A program made the translations under genes and the position numbers. A stretch of 64,000 nucleotides of DNA from Hyaloperonospora brassicae (lineage: Eukaryota > Oomycota > Peronosporomycetes > Peronosporales > Peronosporaceae): positions 1 to 64,000 of the forward strand of contig CANTFL010000006.1 in the NCBI GenBank assembly GCA_947650285.1, given 5' to 3'. Below are positions 33,461 through 43,067 of the stretch, one piece after another (within the stretch, counting starts at the first letter, position 1; each line of letters starts with the position of its first letter). Below the pieces are notes generated by a model that was not told where the DNA came from, searched no databases, and saw only the letters and a list, made by a program, of their open reading frames with translations.

Positions 33461-34448
33461 TCCCATCGGTAAACACGCGCCCTAGGCGCTTGTAGACGGA
33501 TTGCAAGTTTGCGATCGCGTTCCGCATCTCAGCCGATATGTGTGCCCTTCCCCAGGGCGAACTTAGGGAATACACGTCTCTATGTGCACGTTGCGAGTTG
33601 TCGCCACAGCTCGCACAAGGATCACCCCAAGTGAGGCAAGGAATGTCTGCCTCACTTGCCAAACAATGCAACCGGTACCTTGCACCGGTCGGCGTTCGCC
33701 TTTCAAACCTGAGGCGTACTGCCTCAAGCTTCTTAAGCCACCCTTCTCGTCCAAAATTCTTTACGTTTTGGACGAAGGCGTTCCACGCTGCCAAAAGCGA
33801 GTTTTTGTCACGCTTTTGGTTGCCATTGTACCATCGATGCCTAAAGAAGGCATCGAGATAAAAGTCTTCTTCAGCGCGAAAGTTTCTCGCGCTGGGTCCT
33901 AAGCCATGAAGCTCAGTTGCATCGAATAATGGAATTCGATGGTGCTGGCTCGTCTCGTGAGACAAGCTATTGATGAGCTGGTCGGGCAAGCGCCACGGCT
34001 TGAGCTCACCACGCTTCAATGTAGTACCTGTTTCGGTACGACGGCTTTCAAAATGACGATGGCTCTCGCCATCGTCATCACGCTCTTGCGGGGAAGCACG
34101 AGTTGATACTGGTGAGGTATAGTATTCCTCACCATCGAGTTCAACATCACTGCCGAACAGACTGTGTTGCATTTCACGAGTCCGATCGTTCGACAGTGCT
34201 CTTGTCGAACGATGAGGCACCGCCGGTGATCGGGATGCCTCTGGAACGTTGCGCGAGTCAGGTACGTCTGACTCGCCATAATTGATGACCTCATTGTCAA
34301 GGTCATCATGTGCACGTGGTGCGATACCGCGTGCGTCTGCAGCACCTTCTACTGCAGACGGAGAACAAGCAGCAGGCGAAGAATCGTCTGCCGCAGAGGC
34401 TGTCACAGCAGCAGGCTGTGTGGTCTTCGAATCACCTTGCATCGACAT
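32849..34448 (-). CDS. Antisense gene of gypsy B: unknown conserved domain plus coiled-coil tail
   Basis: A 424-codon frame (34448 to 33174) is open from [11 protein letters not shown] through a disordered acidic N-terminus and a conserved core ([78 protein letters not shown]). After a frameshift near 33240, the coiled coil seen in A continues in other frames ([22 protein letters not shown], then [22 protein letters not shown]) to about 32849. In the core, differences from A are few and mostly conservative. It shares DNA with the sense chromodomain. The function is unknown; a nucleic-acid-binding or dimerising accessory protein is a guess. The coordinates span the whole reading unit, including the broken tail. 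Confidence 0.72.
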
Positions 34449-34578
34449 GTTAACTATGCGAGGCAGGGTCAGGAGTGAATTGGTCTGACCAAACGAGTGC
34501 TCCCTGTCCCACTGGTGTCCAACGGGTGGCCACTAGGTTTTCGATAGTCATGGTGACTATCAGATAAGGGAGGGGTGA

Positions 34579-35019
34579 TGAAACGGGGTAGCCCGTTACA
34601 TGAAATTGTCATTCAAACAATTTGACAATAAAGAATATTACGTCGAACTTTCTTTTAACAATATCACAGATATGGTGATATTCTTGGGATGACCGAAGGG
34701 TCTACTCATTGGGTGATATCGTGATGATATCAACCCACCAATCGCTGCTAGACGCGCGCAATGGGTGGTGAGTGTACGTCATCATGCATTTAGTTATATT
34801 AGTATAATTAAGTCAGGACAACAGAAATTCAAGAAAGTTATAGGACTTAATTATATTAATACAGTTTTACTTTTACCAAGAGACTCGTCTGACTACTTAG
34901 TCTCCCTTCCTTCCTCTGTGTTCCTTAAAACACCTAGCAGGGCACTGTCGACCACTGTCGTCAGTGGAAGTATACTCCGTACTGGTTAACCAGTACGTAG
35001 TCAACAGTGCCCCGTTACA
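34579..35019 (+). repeat. Gypsy B 3' LTR
   Basis: It matches 27335-27773 with roughly a dozen differences by eye and is preceded by the purine-rich tract ataagggaggggtga (34564-34578). It ends gtgccccgttaca at 35019, followed by the target duplication tacct. Confidence 0.92.
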
Positions 35020-35115
35020 TACCTGCTTTATATTACGCTAAAAACAGGACAAACAACAAATTGCGATTCCTAATCCACGTCAGTGACTAGAATATACAAC
35101 GCCAGGCTAATGATG

Positions 35116-35660
35116 TCCATAACGCTCACAGAAGTCATTGCCATTACAGCGCTTGGAAGGCATAAAGATGCTGGCCTGGACGGCTCGAATGACGACTTTC
35201 TGAAAAAATATAAGCACTTCTGGCACCTGTCCTCGTCACAATAGGCAACGAGCTCTTGCAAGGCCGGGCCCCTCCTACTTCATTTCTTTAAGGTCTTATC
35301 ATTTATCTTCGTAAGAAGGGCGATTCTATGAATGCAATGTATTACAGGCCCATCGCTCTGCTTCAGACCGGCTACAAAATTGTTGCTAAGGTGATCTCGT
35401 GTCGGGTCCAAGACGTCATTGGAGTTCCTGTTCAGGACACGTAACAGGGTTTCGTCCATGGCAGACAACTATCCAAAACTGTCATAATGATGATGGCCCC
35501 CTTACAGTCGGCGGCGTATGAACCAGAGCTTGATGCAGCATCGAGTAGAGCTATTTTGCTCCCCGACTTTCGAAAAGCATACGATACGGTATCGCGGGAA
35601 TTTTTATTCGAAGCGATGCGGGCATTTGGGCCTGATGGAATTTTTATCGCGATGGTACGA
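35116..35660 (+). pseudogene. LINE#2 reverse transcriptase, first part
   Basis: Recognisable pieces are GRHKDAGLDGSNDDFLKKY, YYRPIALLQTGYKIVAKVI, QGFVHGRQLSKTVIMMMA and LLPDFRKAYDTVSREFLFEAMRAFG. The block A region reads LPDFRKAYD. Several stops and frame changes occur, and the reading breaks at the solo LTR. Confidence 0.75.
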
Positions 35661-36100
35661 TGTAACGGGGCACTGTTGACTACGTACTGGTTAACCAGTA
35701 CGGAGTATACTTCCACTGACGACAGTGGTCGACAGTGCCCTGCTAGGTGTTTAAGGAACACAGGGGAAGGAAGGGAGACTAAGTAGTCAGACGAGTCTCT
35801 TGGTAAAAGTAAAACTGTATTAATATAATTAAGTCCTATAACTTTCTTGAATCTCTGTTGTCCTGACTTAATTATACTAATATAACTAAATGTATGATGA
35901 CGTCCACTCACCACCCATTGCGCGCGTCTAGCAGCGATTGGTGGGTTGATATCATCACGATATCACCCAATGAGTAGACCCTTCGGTCATCCCAAGAATA
36001 TCACCAAATCTGTGATATTGTTAAAAGAAAGTTCGACGTAATATTCTTTATTGTCAAATTGTTTGAATGACAATTTCATGTAACGGGCTACCCCGTCACA
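35661..36100 (-). mobile_element. Solo LTR of gypsy family B in LINE#2, minus orientation
   Basis: This 440-bp LTR runs from tgtaacggggcactg to taccccgtcaca and is flanked by perfect tacga repeats at 35656-35660 and 36101-36105. It closely matches 34579-35019 in reverse complement and interrupts the RT between block A and block B. Confidence 0.92.
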
Positions 36101-37296
36101 TACGACACTTACACACCAACACCACGGCGAGATTTCTAGTCAATGGCATTTTATCCGACCCCACACCTGTCCGCACGGGTATCCGACAGGGTTGCCCGTT
36201 AGCGCCACTTCTATTTCTGCTGGTGGCCGAAATTCTGGCTATCGCATTGGTACAAGCGCCCATGGTTCAAGTCCTGCGTCATCCCCTGTGCCCTGATCAC
36301 GAGCAGAAATTTTCTGCTTTTGTCGATGACTCAACCGTCTTTGTTCACCGGGCTGATCAGCTACCACATGTCCTATAAATTGTTCACCGGTTTGGTGCGC
36401 TGTCGGGACTATGTGTGCAACCGGCGAATATTGTTCTGATCCTGCTTAATACGGCGGTGGATCTCACGGACTACGTCGGGATTCCAGTGCTTCGCCACGG
36501 AGATACTACTCGATACTTAGGGTATCAAGTCGGAACAGGGAACTTAGAGGGTGCCAACTGGGCATTACGAATCAGGAATATCAAGAAGCGTCTAGCGACT
36601 GCTGCAACCATCTCTTCGAGTGTGGCCGTCAAATTTTGCTGTTGAATTCAATTATGCTACCAGCAGTGCTGTTCACTTCGGCCGTCTTTCGTTTGCCCCA
36701 TTGGGCCAGGAGCGAACTGTACAACCTTCAAAAACATTTTTGTGGAATCACTCAACGTCTACGGACAGCAGCAGACACAAAGTAAATCCAGGTCTGCTTT
36801 ACACACCCTAGGGGAGCGGGGGGCATCGGCCTTATCTCCATTGACGTTGCCGTCAGTACGCAAAATTAAAGCACGCCACGCAGTGGCTTATTCGGAAACC
36901 CGGTCGTTTTTTTCAAGCCTGGCTCGCGTGGTCATTTCCGCACCGTTCCACTTCCGGGTCGTGGAGTTTGTCTCCGGCTTTTCCGTCCCACCGGCGCAGC
37001 CCCGAAACTCTCGGTCCACAGCCAAACATCAGATCGGAATTATGCTCCTGGCTTGCTCCCGGGAGGGAGAAGTGGAAGCGGGTCCAAGTGAACCACATGA
37101 CCTCCGTCCAAAGGCTGCTGCTGCACCTGGTTGCATCTAGGTCGGGGCAGACGCTCTTGCTGCAATATCATGACGCGGTACCAAACCTCACGGATACGTT
37201 CACACCGGAGCACAAGACTTTCTGGGTGACTTACCGCTGATATTTGAATCAGTGGACTGTTGATGGCAAGGGCCGGACCCTCTCACCGAGGGTTTA
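36101..37296 (+). pseudogene. LINE#2 reverse transcriptase, second part
   Basis: It reads [37 protein letters not shown] and [17 protein letters not shown] (block C with both aspartates intact), then DTTRYLGYQVGTGNLEGANW. Later thumb-region pieces are broken by stops. It is cut at 37296 by the copia insertion. Confidence 0.8.
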
Positions 37297-37557
37297 TGTT
37301 GGAAACTGGATGCAAGTCAACGGTGGGCAATGAAGTAAAGGGTGGCGGTTGACAATACTTTTTACAGGGAAGGTTTTATCTGGAAGGTATAGTTGACAAT
37401 ACCTTTTACAGGGAAGGTTTATCTGGAAGGTATTTCGTAGAAGATTCCTCCTGACATGAAGACATGCATTGAGTAGACTCAGTCCAAAAGTTTCCCTCCA
37501 GTAAACAAGTTGTTTGTGAGTGCGTAGCCATTGTTTTCCTTTATCCATACTCTATTA
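37297..37557 (+). repeat. Copia 5' LTR
   Basis: It starts TGTTGGAAAC and ends TCTATTA. Within it a 44-bp unit (gttgacaata, then cagggaaggt, then ctggaaggtat) is repeated in tandem at about 37348-37391 and 37392-37435. Short tandem units in the U3 part of copia LTRs often hold transcription signals. Confidence 0.93.
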
Positions 37558-37570
37558 GGGTTATGAGCCC
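37558..37570 (+). promoter_or_regulatory. Copia primer site matching the anticodon arm of initiator tRNA-Met
   Basis: GGGTTATGAGCCC directly follows the LTR. It is the exact complement of GGGCTCATAACCC, the anticodon stem-loop of eukaryotic initiator tRNA-Met, and it does not match the tRNA 3' end. Drosophila copia is known to prime from such a half-tRNA. Confidence 0.75.
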
Positions 37571-37628
37571 AAGGACGACCTGCTATTAAGAGAAGCGCTA
37601 AACAAGACTACACTACAACAACTATACC

Positions 37629-40600
37629 ATGTATTCCTCATCGGACTCTGAGGACGGCGAGAGAAAAAGACACAAGGAGATTAAGTTGGGATCGCAAGGC
37701 ACTCCAGTTAATTGGAATGGAGAAGACTGGACCTTCTACAAGCACGCGATGCTCAACGCATTCGAGCAAAACCTACTCGATGAGATCGCAGCAGGAGGCG
37801 TTGTGGAGGACGCATCCTGGAATCAAGCCAAGAAGGACAAGTTCAAGAAGAGTCAAGCCGAGGTGAAGATTCTTATTCAAGGCTCGTTGTCGATGAAGCT
37901 GGCCAAGCAGGTGATGTCGAAGAAGACAGGAACCGAGATGTGGCACGAGCTCTGCTCAATTTTTGAAGGGAAGCAAAACTCAGCCATGATAGCGCAGAAA
38001 GTGTACCGCCTCCAAAGCGAGCTACACAGGACCCATTTGCGTCCAAATGGTGACGTGAGAAGTCATTTGTACACTTTGTTCGACATCAAAGACCAGCTCG
38101 AGGACTTGAATTCTCCTGTAAATGATTTACAGATGGTGGACATGATGCTGCGCAGTCTCCCGACGCAGATGTGCTATAATGAACTCAGAAGAAAGGTATT
38201 ATTTAGCTCAAATATGAGTAAATATACGCCTGAGATAGTTCGCGAGATGATATTCACCGCCGAGTCGCGCAGTAAAGACTGGGAAAGCTATGCATTCGGG
38301 AGCGCTCAAGGCAAGAAGAAGCCAAATGGTCCAACTACTGGAACGAGAGGTGGCATGAGGCAAACCTTGAGAGACGATAAGACGAGAAAAATCAATAATC
38401 ATGATTTTGAGTGTCATCATTGTGGAGGTAAAGGCCATTACAAGAGAAATTGTCCACAATTGATGAATGAAGAGAAGTCGCGTGGAAGAAAAAGTGCTCA
38501 CGCAAAGTACGCCAACTCTGGTAGCAAGACGAAAATGGAAGAGAAGGGCGAGCCTTTATTGCAACGCAAGGTGCAAGCAGATAAGCGTGACGTGGTGATA
38601 GGAGAAGCTACAAAGTTGACGTCAAAGGATTCAACTTCTAGCAACTGGTATTTCGACACGGGTACAAATGCCCACATAGTGTCCTCCAAGGAATACTTTA
38701 CTGTACTACAGAGTATGGAAGACAGTGACTGGAATCCAATGATATCCGGATTCACACACAATGGAGCGAAAGCAAAAGCTGAAGGATTTGGTACGATTAT
38801 TCTTGCAACAGTTGTTGATGAAGAATTGGTAACAGTGTTCGTAGAAGACGTTCTCTACGTCCCTCAAGCTGGATGCAATTTGTTTTCGCCTGGTTTGGCT
38901 ATGGACCAAGGATTCAGCATGTCATGGGACCCGAATGCTAAGATATTTACTATGACGAAAGACGATATCGAGGTGATACGGACACATCGGAAGCACCGCC
39001 TATGGACGTTTACTGCTCAAAATGCAAATAATACTGCACAGCACAAGAAAAACATTACCACGAAGCGACAAGTTATTGCTAACTTTGCAGTGACTGATGG
39101 TGTGGAAGATATCGATGTCTGGCATGAACGACTGGCACACACGTGTCCAGAATATATCCGGTTGATGGTTGATCGTGGCCTGGCAAAAGGTATCATGCTA
39201 AAGAGAAGTGGGAAATTCGATTGTGTAGACTGTCATGTTGGTAAACAGCGGCGAAAGTCATTTCGAAAGGCGTTAGATAGAAATATCGCGAACGTTAATG
39301 ACATTGTTTTTGCCGATTTGCTGATACCAGGAATAGGCAATGGATCCCCATATACCGCCGTCCTAGTCGTTATGGATGGATACTCACGTTACGTCAGTGT
39401 CTTCATGCTCAAGTCTAAGTCTGAGAATGAAGTCAACAAATTCATGCAGGAATATATTGCTTGGGCTGAACGACAAGTTGGCAAGAGGGTTGAGGCTGTG
39501 ATTACTCATCAGTTGAGTGAAGATTCTCAACGAAGCCAAGGAGCTCTCGTGAGGCAAGTCCTTACAGACAAAGGGCAGGAATTTTGCAATGGTACAATGG
39601 CACAGTGGTATCAAGAAAGGGGCATAGTGCATACAAGAGTCGGCCCCAAAGCGTCCCAACTAAATTTAGTTGAGCGCACACACCAGACATTGATTGGAAT
39701 GGTGAAGACCATGATGCACCAGTCTGGATTACCTAAATCATTTTGGGTGCATGCATTAGTAACAGCTGCCTACATCAAAAACAGAGTGTACTGCAAAGGG
39801 GCAGGACGCACTCCGTATGAGTTGATGTTTGGTTCGAGACCGGACGTTCATCACATCCGGGCGTTTGGGTCACTCACTTATTGTCACACGCCAAGAGAGA
39901 AACGGAAAAAGCTGAGCATGAATTGCCGAGTGGGATTCCTCATTGGGTATCACGAGAACATTGTTGGTTGTCATGTGTACTTCCCAACAGAGCACATGAA
40001 AGGATATGTGTCAGATGTCAAGATAAATGAGGCTATAAAGTATAAGGATCGTTTCGACAGTGGATTTACATCAAAAGTCAGACGGTGGCTCCAGACACTA
40101 AGTGAATACGCTGAGGAGGGCGCATTTAATGATCCTAGTTCTGAAGAATCCGAGGTGTCACATCTGACTGACATTGTAGCAAGCATGGATTGTAATAGCA
40201 GTACCATTCAGATGGAGACTGCTGAATCCGATCCCGACACTCTAAATGAGGCAGACCAAACCTTGTGGAATGACATGCTACGCAATAGTATTTTACCAGA
40301 AGTGGTCCAGACACAAGGACAAACCAGCGAACAATATTTCAGTCAGAGCAGTAGCGACAAAGAAGAAGGTCAGGAGAGCGAATCTGGTGAAACGCAGGGG
40401 GGAGAGCTAGAACCCAGTGACAGCGTTTCTCAAGAACTATCTGAACATGCTACGCCGGGGGAAGAGTTAGCACCCAGTGACAGCGTTTCTCAACTATCTG
40501 AACATGCTACGCCGGGGGAAGAGTTAGCACCCAGTGACAGCGTTTCTCAAGAACTTTCAGAAGATGCATCGGATCCTCCAGCTGATTCTACACATTATCG

Positions 40601-42782
40601 CGCCGAATATTGTGACTCTGTTCCAGATAGCAACAAAGCAGTTGCAAATGACTCGGATATTTATGACGACGATAAAGACGATGCCGAATCCGGACTTGAG
40701 TCGCACAATGACGAGGAAACAGCTGACGATGATAACGATGATGATGATACAGACGCAGATGATGATACAGCTTCAGGTGAAGAGAGACTGCTCACTGTTA
40801 CTGGACATATAACAGACCCTGAAGTGACTCGAAATGAATCTGTCTATGCTGCAAGTGACTACAATTATGATTGTTTATTCGATCCTTTATTCGATCCAAG
40901 CGACATGTTGGAGGCTGTGAACGGCACCACGACGTTGATTGCCAATGATCAGCTGATCGGCCACAGAAGACCCAGAGATGTCGAAGTCAGGCGAAGTAGA
41001 GAGCACAAAAGAATAAAAGAGGATCACAAAAGAGCAAAGATCACTCCGCGTCTACCCATATTGAGAAAGAATGATCAGCAATGTATACTGAACCAGCGCG
41101 AAGATTTCACGGTTAACGCTGCATTCAGAACACCAAAGAACGTTGAAAGCGAAGCGTACGGTACTCGCGCAAGTGATATTCGGACACCAAAGAACTTTCG
41201 TCAGGCGATGTGCTCGAAATATGCAACCCAGTGGAAAGCAGCTATGGACGAAGAATTGGAAGCAATGAAGTCCAAGGGAGTGATCACATTAATTTCGAAA
41301 CGAGAGATGCCTGAAGACACTAAAGCGATCAAGACAATGTGGGTCTATAGTGTTAAAACGGACCACTTAGGCAACGTTATCCGTCTTCGAGCAAGAATTG
41401 TGGCTCGAGGTGACAAACAACGCCCAGGAATTGACTATGGAGAAACCTTCAGTCCTGTAGCACGTATGGCGACTTTCAGGATGTTCGTGGCCACTTGTCT
41501 ATTGATGGACTTGACCATTTACCAGGGTGATATCAACACGGCCTACCTGAATGCACCCTTGGGGATCAAGCAGTACTTGGACTCTCTAGATGGATATCCT
41601 TCTGACACTGACGACATGGTATATGTTGTTCACAAGGCACTGTATGGTCTTAAACAGTCTGGTCGAGAGTGGAACACCGAAGTAAATGCGTGGTTTTTAC
41701 GGTATGGGTTTAAGCGTTGCACTACAGAACCGTGTCTGTATTACTACGATTCAGGTTCTGAGTTCGTATTGGCACTACTCTACGTGGATGACATTCTGTG
41801 TGCAACCAAGAATGAATTGTTCAAGACGAAAATGTTTCGGAGTCTGGACGAGGTCTATGGAATGAAGGATCAAGGTCTACTTAGCACTTATTTGGGTGTT
41901 CAAGTAGAGAGAAGCGATGATGCGATTAAAATTCACCAGACGAAATACTGCGAAGACGTTATCAATCGTTTTAACTTTGGAGATGCGCACGCTAGCAGAA
42001 TTCCGATGGAAACAAACATACGACTTGCTGTAAACGATACGGATACCGCGAGGGCCAAACGCATACCTGACAATGGCAAAGAATTTCCATATCGTGAGCT
42101 AATTGGCTCATTGATGTATCTGGCAACATGTACGAGGCCAGATCTTGCGTATGTGGTCGGGCAGCTTAGTAGATACGTGCAAAGCCCAACACAACAACAC
42201 ATTGGCGCGGCCAAGAGAGTGTTAAGGTATCTGGTGGGTTCCAAGACTCATGGAATTGTGTTCCACGCAAACAATGATGGAAAATTAAGAAGTGATTTAA
42301 CCGTTGAGGGATTTTGCGATGCGGACTGGGGAAACGACCCAGACACGAGGAAAAGCATTACTGGATATGTACATTGCTTGGCAGGAGGTGCGATATCGTG
42401 GACGTCACGACGGCAGAGTATAGTGGCTCACTCTACGGCTGAGGCCGAATATGTAGCAGCTTGCGAGGCCTGTATGGAAGGGAGGGGTCTCATTCAGGTT
42501 CTAATCGAGATATTCCCAAGGTTGGTGTCGAAGTTTCGTCTCGGGATTGACAATCAAGCTGCCTTTGTGATGGCTACAAACCCGACCTACAGTCGCAGAA
42601 CACGACACATTGAACTACGCTGGCACTACGTTCGAGATCAGTATGTGAAGAAAGCAGTAGAACTGTGGAAGGTAAAGACAGACGTGAATCCCTCAGACTT
42701 GATGACCAAGCCCCTGGCGAGTGCGCGTTTTGAGGCACTTATCACCATGATAGGGATGACCAAGAACGTTTTGCCGCAGTAA
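37629..42782 (+). CDS. Copia Gag-Pol polyprotein (1717 aa)
   Basis: The domains in order are: gag (residues about 20-230), zinc knuckle CHHCGGKGHYKRNC at about 262-275, and an aspartic protease with DTG at 343. A GAG-pre-integrase HxxC zinc region (WHERLAHT to CVDCHVGKQRR) spans about 496-545. The integrase core has D563, D647 and E682. An acidic Glu/Ser/Asp linker with three 'PSDSVSQ' repeats covers about 925-1060. The RT has YVDD at 1385-1388, and the RNase H begins with CDADW near 1564 and ends with HIELRWHYVRD. The start at 37629 is the first Met after the primer site; the stop lies just before the purine tract. Gag and Pol are a single frame, as in most copia elements, so the ratio must be controlled otherwise. 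Confidence 0.95.
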   Translation: MYSSSDSEDGERKRHKEIKLGSQGTPVNWNGEDWTFYKHAMLNAFEQNLLDEIAAGGVVEDASWNQAKKDKFKKSQAEVKILIQGSLSMKLAKQVMSKKTGTEMWHELCSIFEGKQNSAMIAQKVYRLQSELHRTHLRPNGDVRSHLYTLFDIKDQLEDLNSPVNDLQMVDMMLRSLPTQMCYNELRRKVLFSSNMSKYTPEIVREMIFTAESRSKDWESYAFGSAQGKKKPNGPTTGTRGGMRQTLRDDKTRKINNHDFECHHCGGKGHYKRNCPQLMNEEKSRGRKSAHAKYANSGSKTKMEEKGEPLLQRKVQADKRDVVIGEATKLTSKDSTSSNWYFDTGTNAHIVSSKEYFTVLQSMEDSDWNPMISGFTHNGAKAKAEGFGTIILATVVDEELVTVFVEDVLYVPQAGCNLFSPGLAMDQGFSMSWDPNAKIFTMTKDDIEVIRTHRKHRLWTFTAQNANNTAQHKKNITTKRQVIANFAVTDGVEDIDVWHERLAHTCPEYIRLMVDRGLAKGIMLKRSGKFDCVDCHVGKQRRKSFRKALDRNIANVNDIVFADLLIPGIGNGSPYTAVLVVMDGYSRYVSVFMLKSKSENEVNKFMQEYIAWAERQVGKRVEAVITHQLSEDSQRSQGALVRQVLTDKGQEFCNGTMAQWYQERGIVHTRVGPKASQLNLVERTHQTLIGMVKTMMHQSGLPKSFWVHALVTAAYIKNRVYCKGAGRTPYELMFGSRPDVHHIRAFGSLTYCHTPREKRKKLSMNCRVGFLIGYHENIVGCHVYFPTEHMKGYVSDVKINEAIKYKDRFDSGFTSKVRRWLQTLSEYAEEGAFNDPSSEESEVSHLTDIVASMDCNSSTIQMETAESDPDTLNEADQTLWNDMLRNSILPEVVQTQGQTSEQYFSQSSSDKEEGQESESGETQGGELEPSDSVSQELSEHATPGEELAPSDSVSQLSEHATPGEELAPSDSVSQELSEDASDPPADSTHYRAEYCDSVPDSNKAVANDSDIYDDDKDDAESGLESHNDEETADDDNDDDDTDADDDTASGEERLLTVTGHITDPEVTRNESVYAASDYNYDCLFDPLFDPSDMLEAVNGTTTLIANDQLIGHRRPRDVEVRRSREHKRIKEDHKRAKITPRLPILRKNDQQCILNQREDFTVNAAFRTPKNVESEAYGTRASDIRTPKNFRQAMCSKYATQWKAAMDEELEAMKSKGVITLISKREMPEDTKAIKTMWVYSVKTDHLGNVIRLRARIVARGDKQRPGIDYGETFSPVARMATFRMFVATCLLMDLTIYQGDINTAYLNAPLGIKQYLDSLDGYPSDTDDMVYVVHKALYGLKQSGREWNTEVNAWFLRYGFKRCTTEPCLYYYDSGSEFVLALLYVDDILCATKNELFKTKMFRSLDEVYGMKDQGLLSTYLGVQVERSDDAIKIHQTKYCEDVINRFNFGDAHASRIPMETNIRLAVNDTDTARAKRIPDNGKEFPYRELIGSLMYLATCTRPDLAYVVGQLSRYVQSPTQQHIGAAKRVLRYLVGSKTHGIVFHANNDGKLRSDLTVEGFCDADWGNDPDTRKSITGYVHCLAGGAISWTSRRQSIVAHSTAEAEYVAACEACMEGRGLIQVLIEIFPRLVSKFRLGIDNQAAFVMATNPTYSRRTRHIELRWHYVRDQYVKKAVELWKVKTDVNPSDLMTKPLASARFEALITMIGMTKNVLPQ

Positions 42783-42801
42783 CTACTGACGGAGGAGGGC
42801 G

Positions 42802-43062
42802 TGTTGGAAACTGGATGCAAGTCAACGGTGGGCAATGAAGTAAAGGGTGGCGGTTGACAATACTTTTTACAGGGAAGGTTTTATCTGGAAGGTATAGTTG
42901 ACAATACCTTTTACAGGGAAGGTTTATCTGGAAGGTATTTCGTAGAAGATTCCTCCTGACATGAAGACATGCATTGAGTAGACTCAGTCCAAAAGTTTCC
43001 CTCCAGTAAACAAGTTGTTTGTGAGTGCGTAGCCATTGTTTTCCTTTATCCATACTCTATTA
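42802..43062 (+). repeat. Copia 3' LTR
   Basis: It appears identical to 37297-37557. The purine tract ggaggagggcg (42791-42801) directly precedes it and would prime plus-strand synthesis. Confidence 0.93.
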
Positions 43063-43067
43063 GTTTA

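Larger units (their letters stand above)
27335..35019 (+). mobile_element. Ty3/gypsy element B (chromovirus relative), complete but inactivated
   Basis: LTRs of 439 and 441 bp flank a 6.8-kb interior. The target duplication is tacct at 27330-27334 and 35020-35024. Gene order is as in element A, including the antisense gene. Its LTRs and gag are clearly diverged from A, yet several interior blocks are nearly identical to A. LTR-LTR differences look about twice as many as in A, suggesting an older insertion. Frameshifts and stops break every sense gene. Confidence 0.93.
37297..43062 (+). mobile_element. Ty1/copia element, intact and apparently very young
   Basis: Two 261-bp LTRs look identical by eye. 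The target duplication gttta is exact (37292-37296 and 43063-43067). One uninterrupted 1717-codon polyprotein fills the interior with gag, protease, integrase, RT and RNase H in that order, which defines the copia superfamily. All catalytic motifs are present, so it may be capable of transposition. Confidence 0.95.

Noticed and set aside
42801..43053. Minus-strand frames in the copia LTRs (identical at both ends)
   Set aside because: They arise from LTR sequence and are identical because the LTRs are; not a gene.
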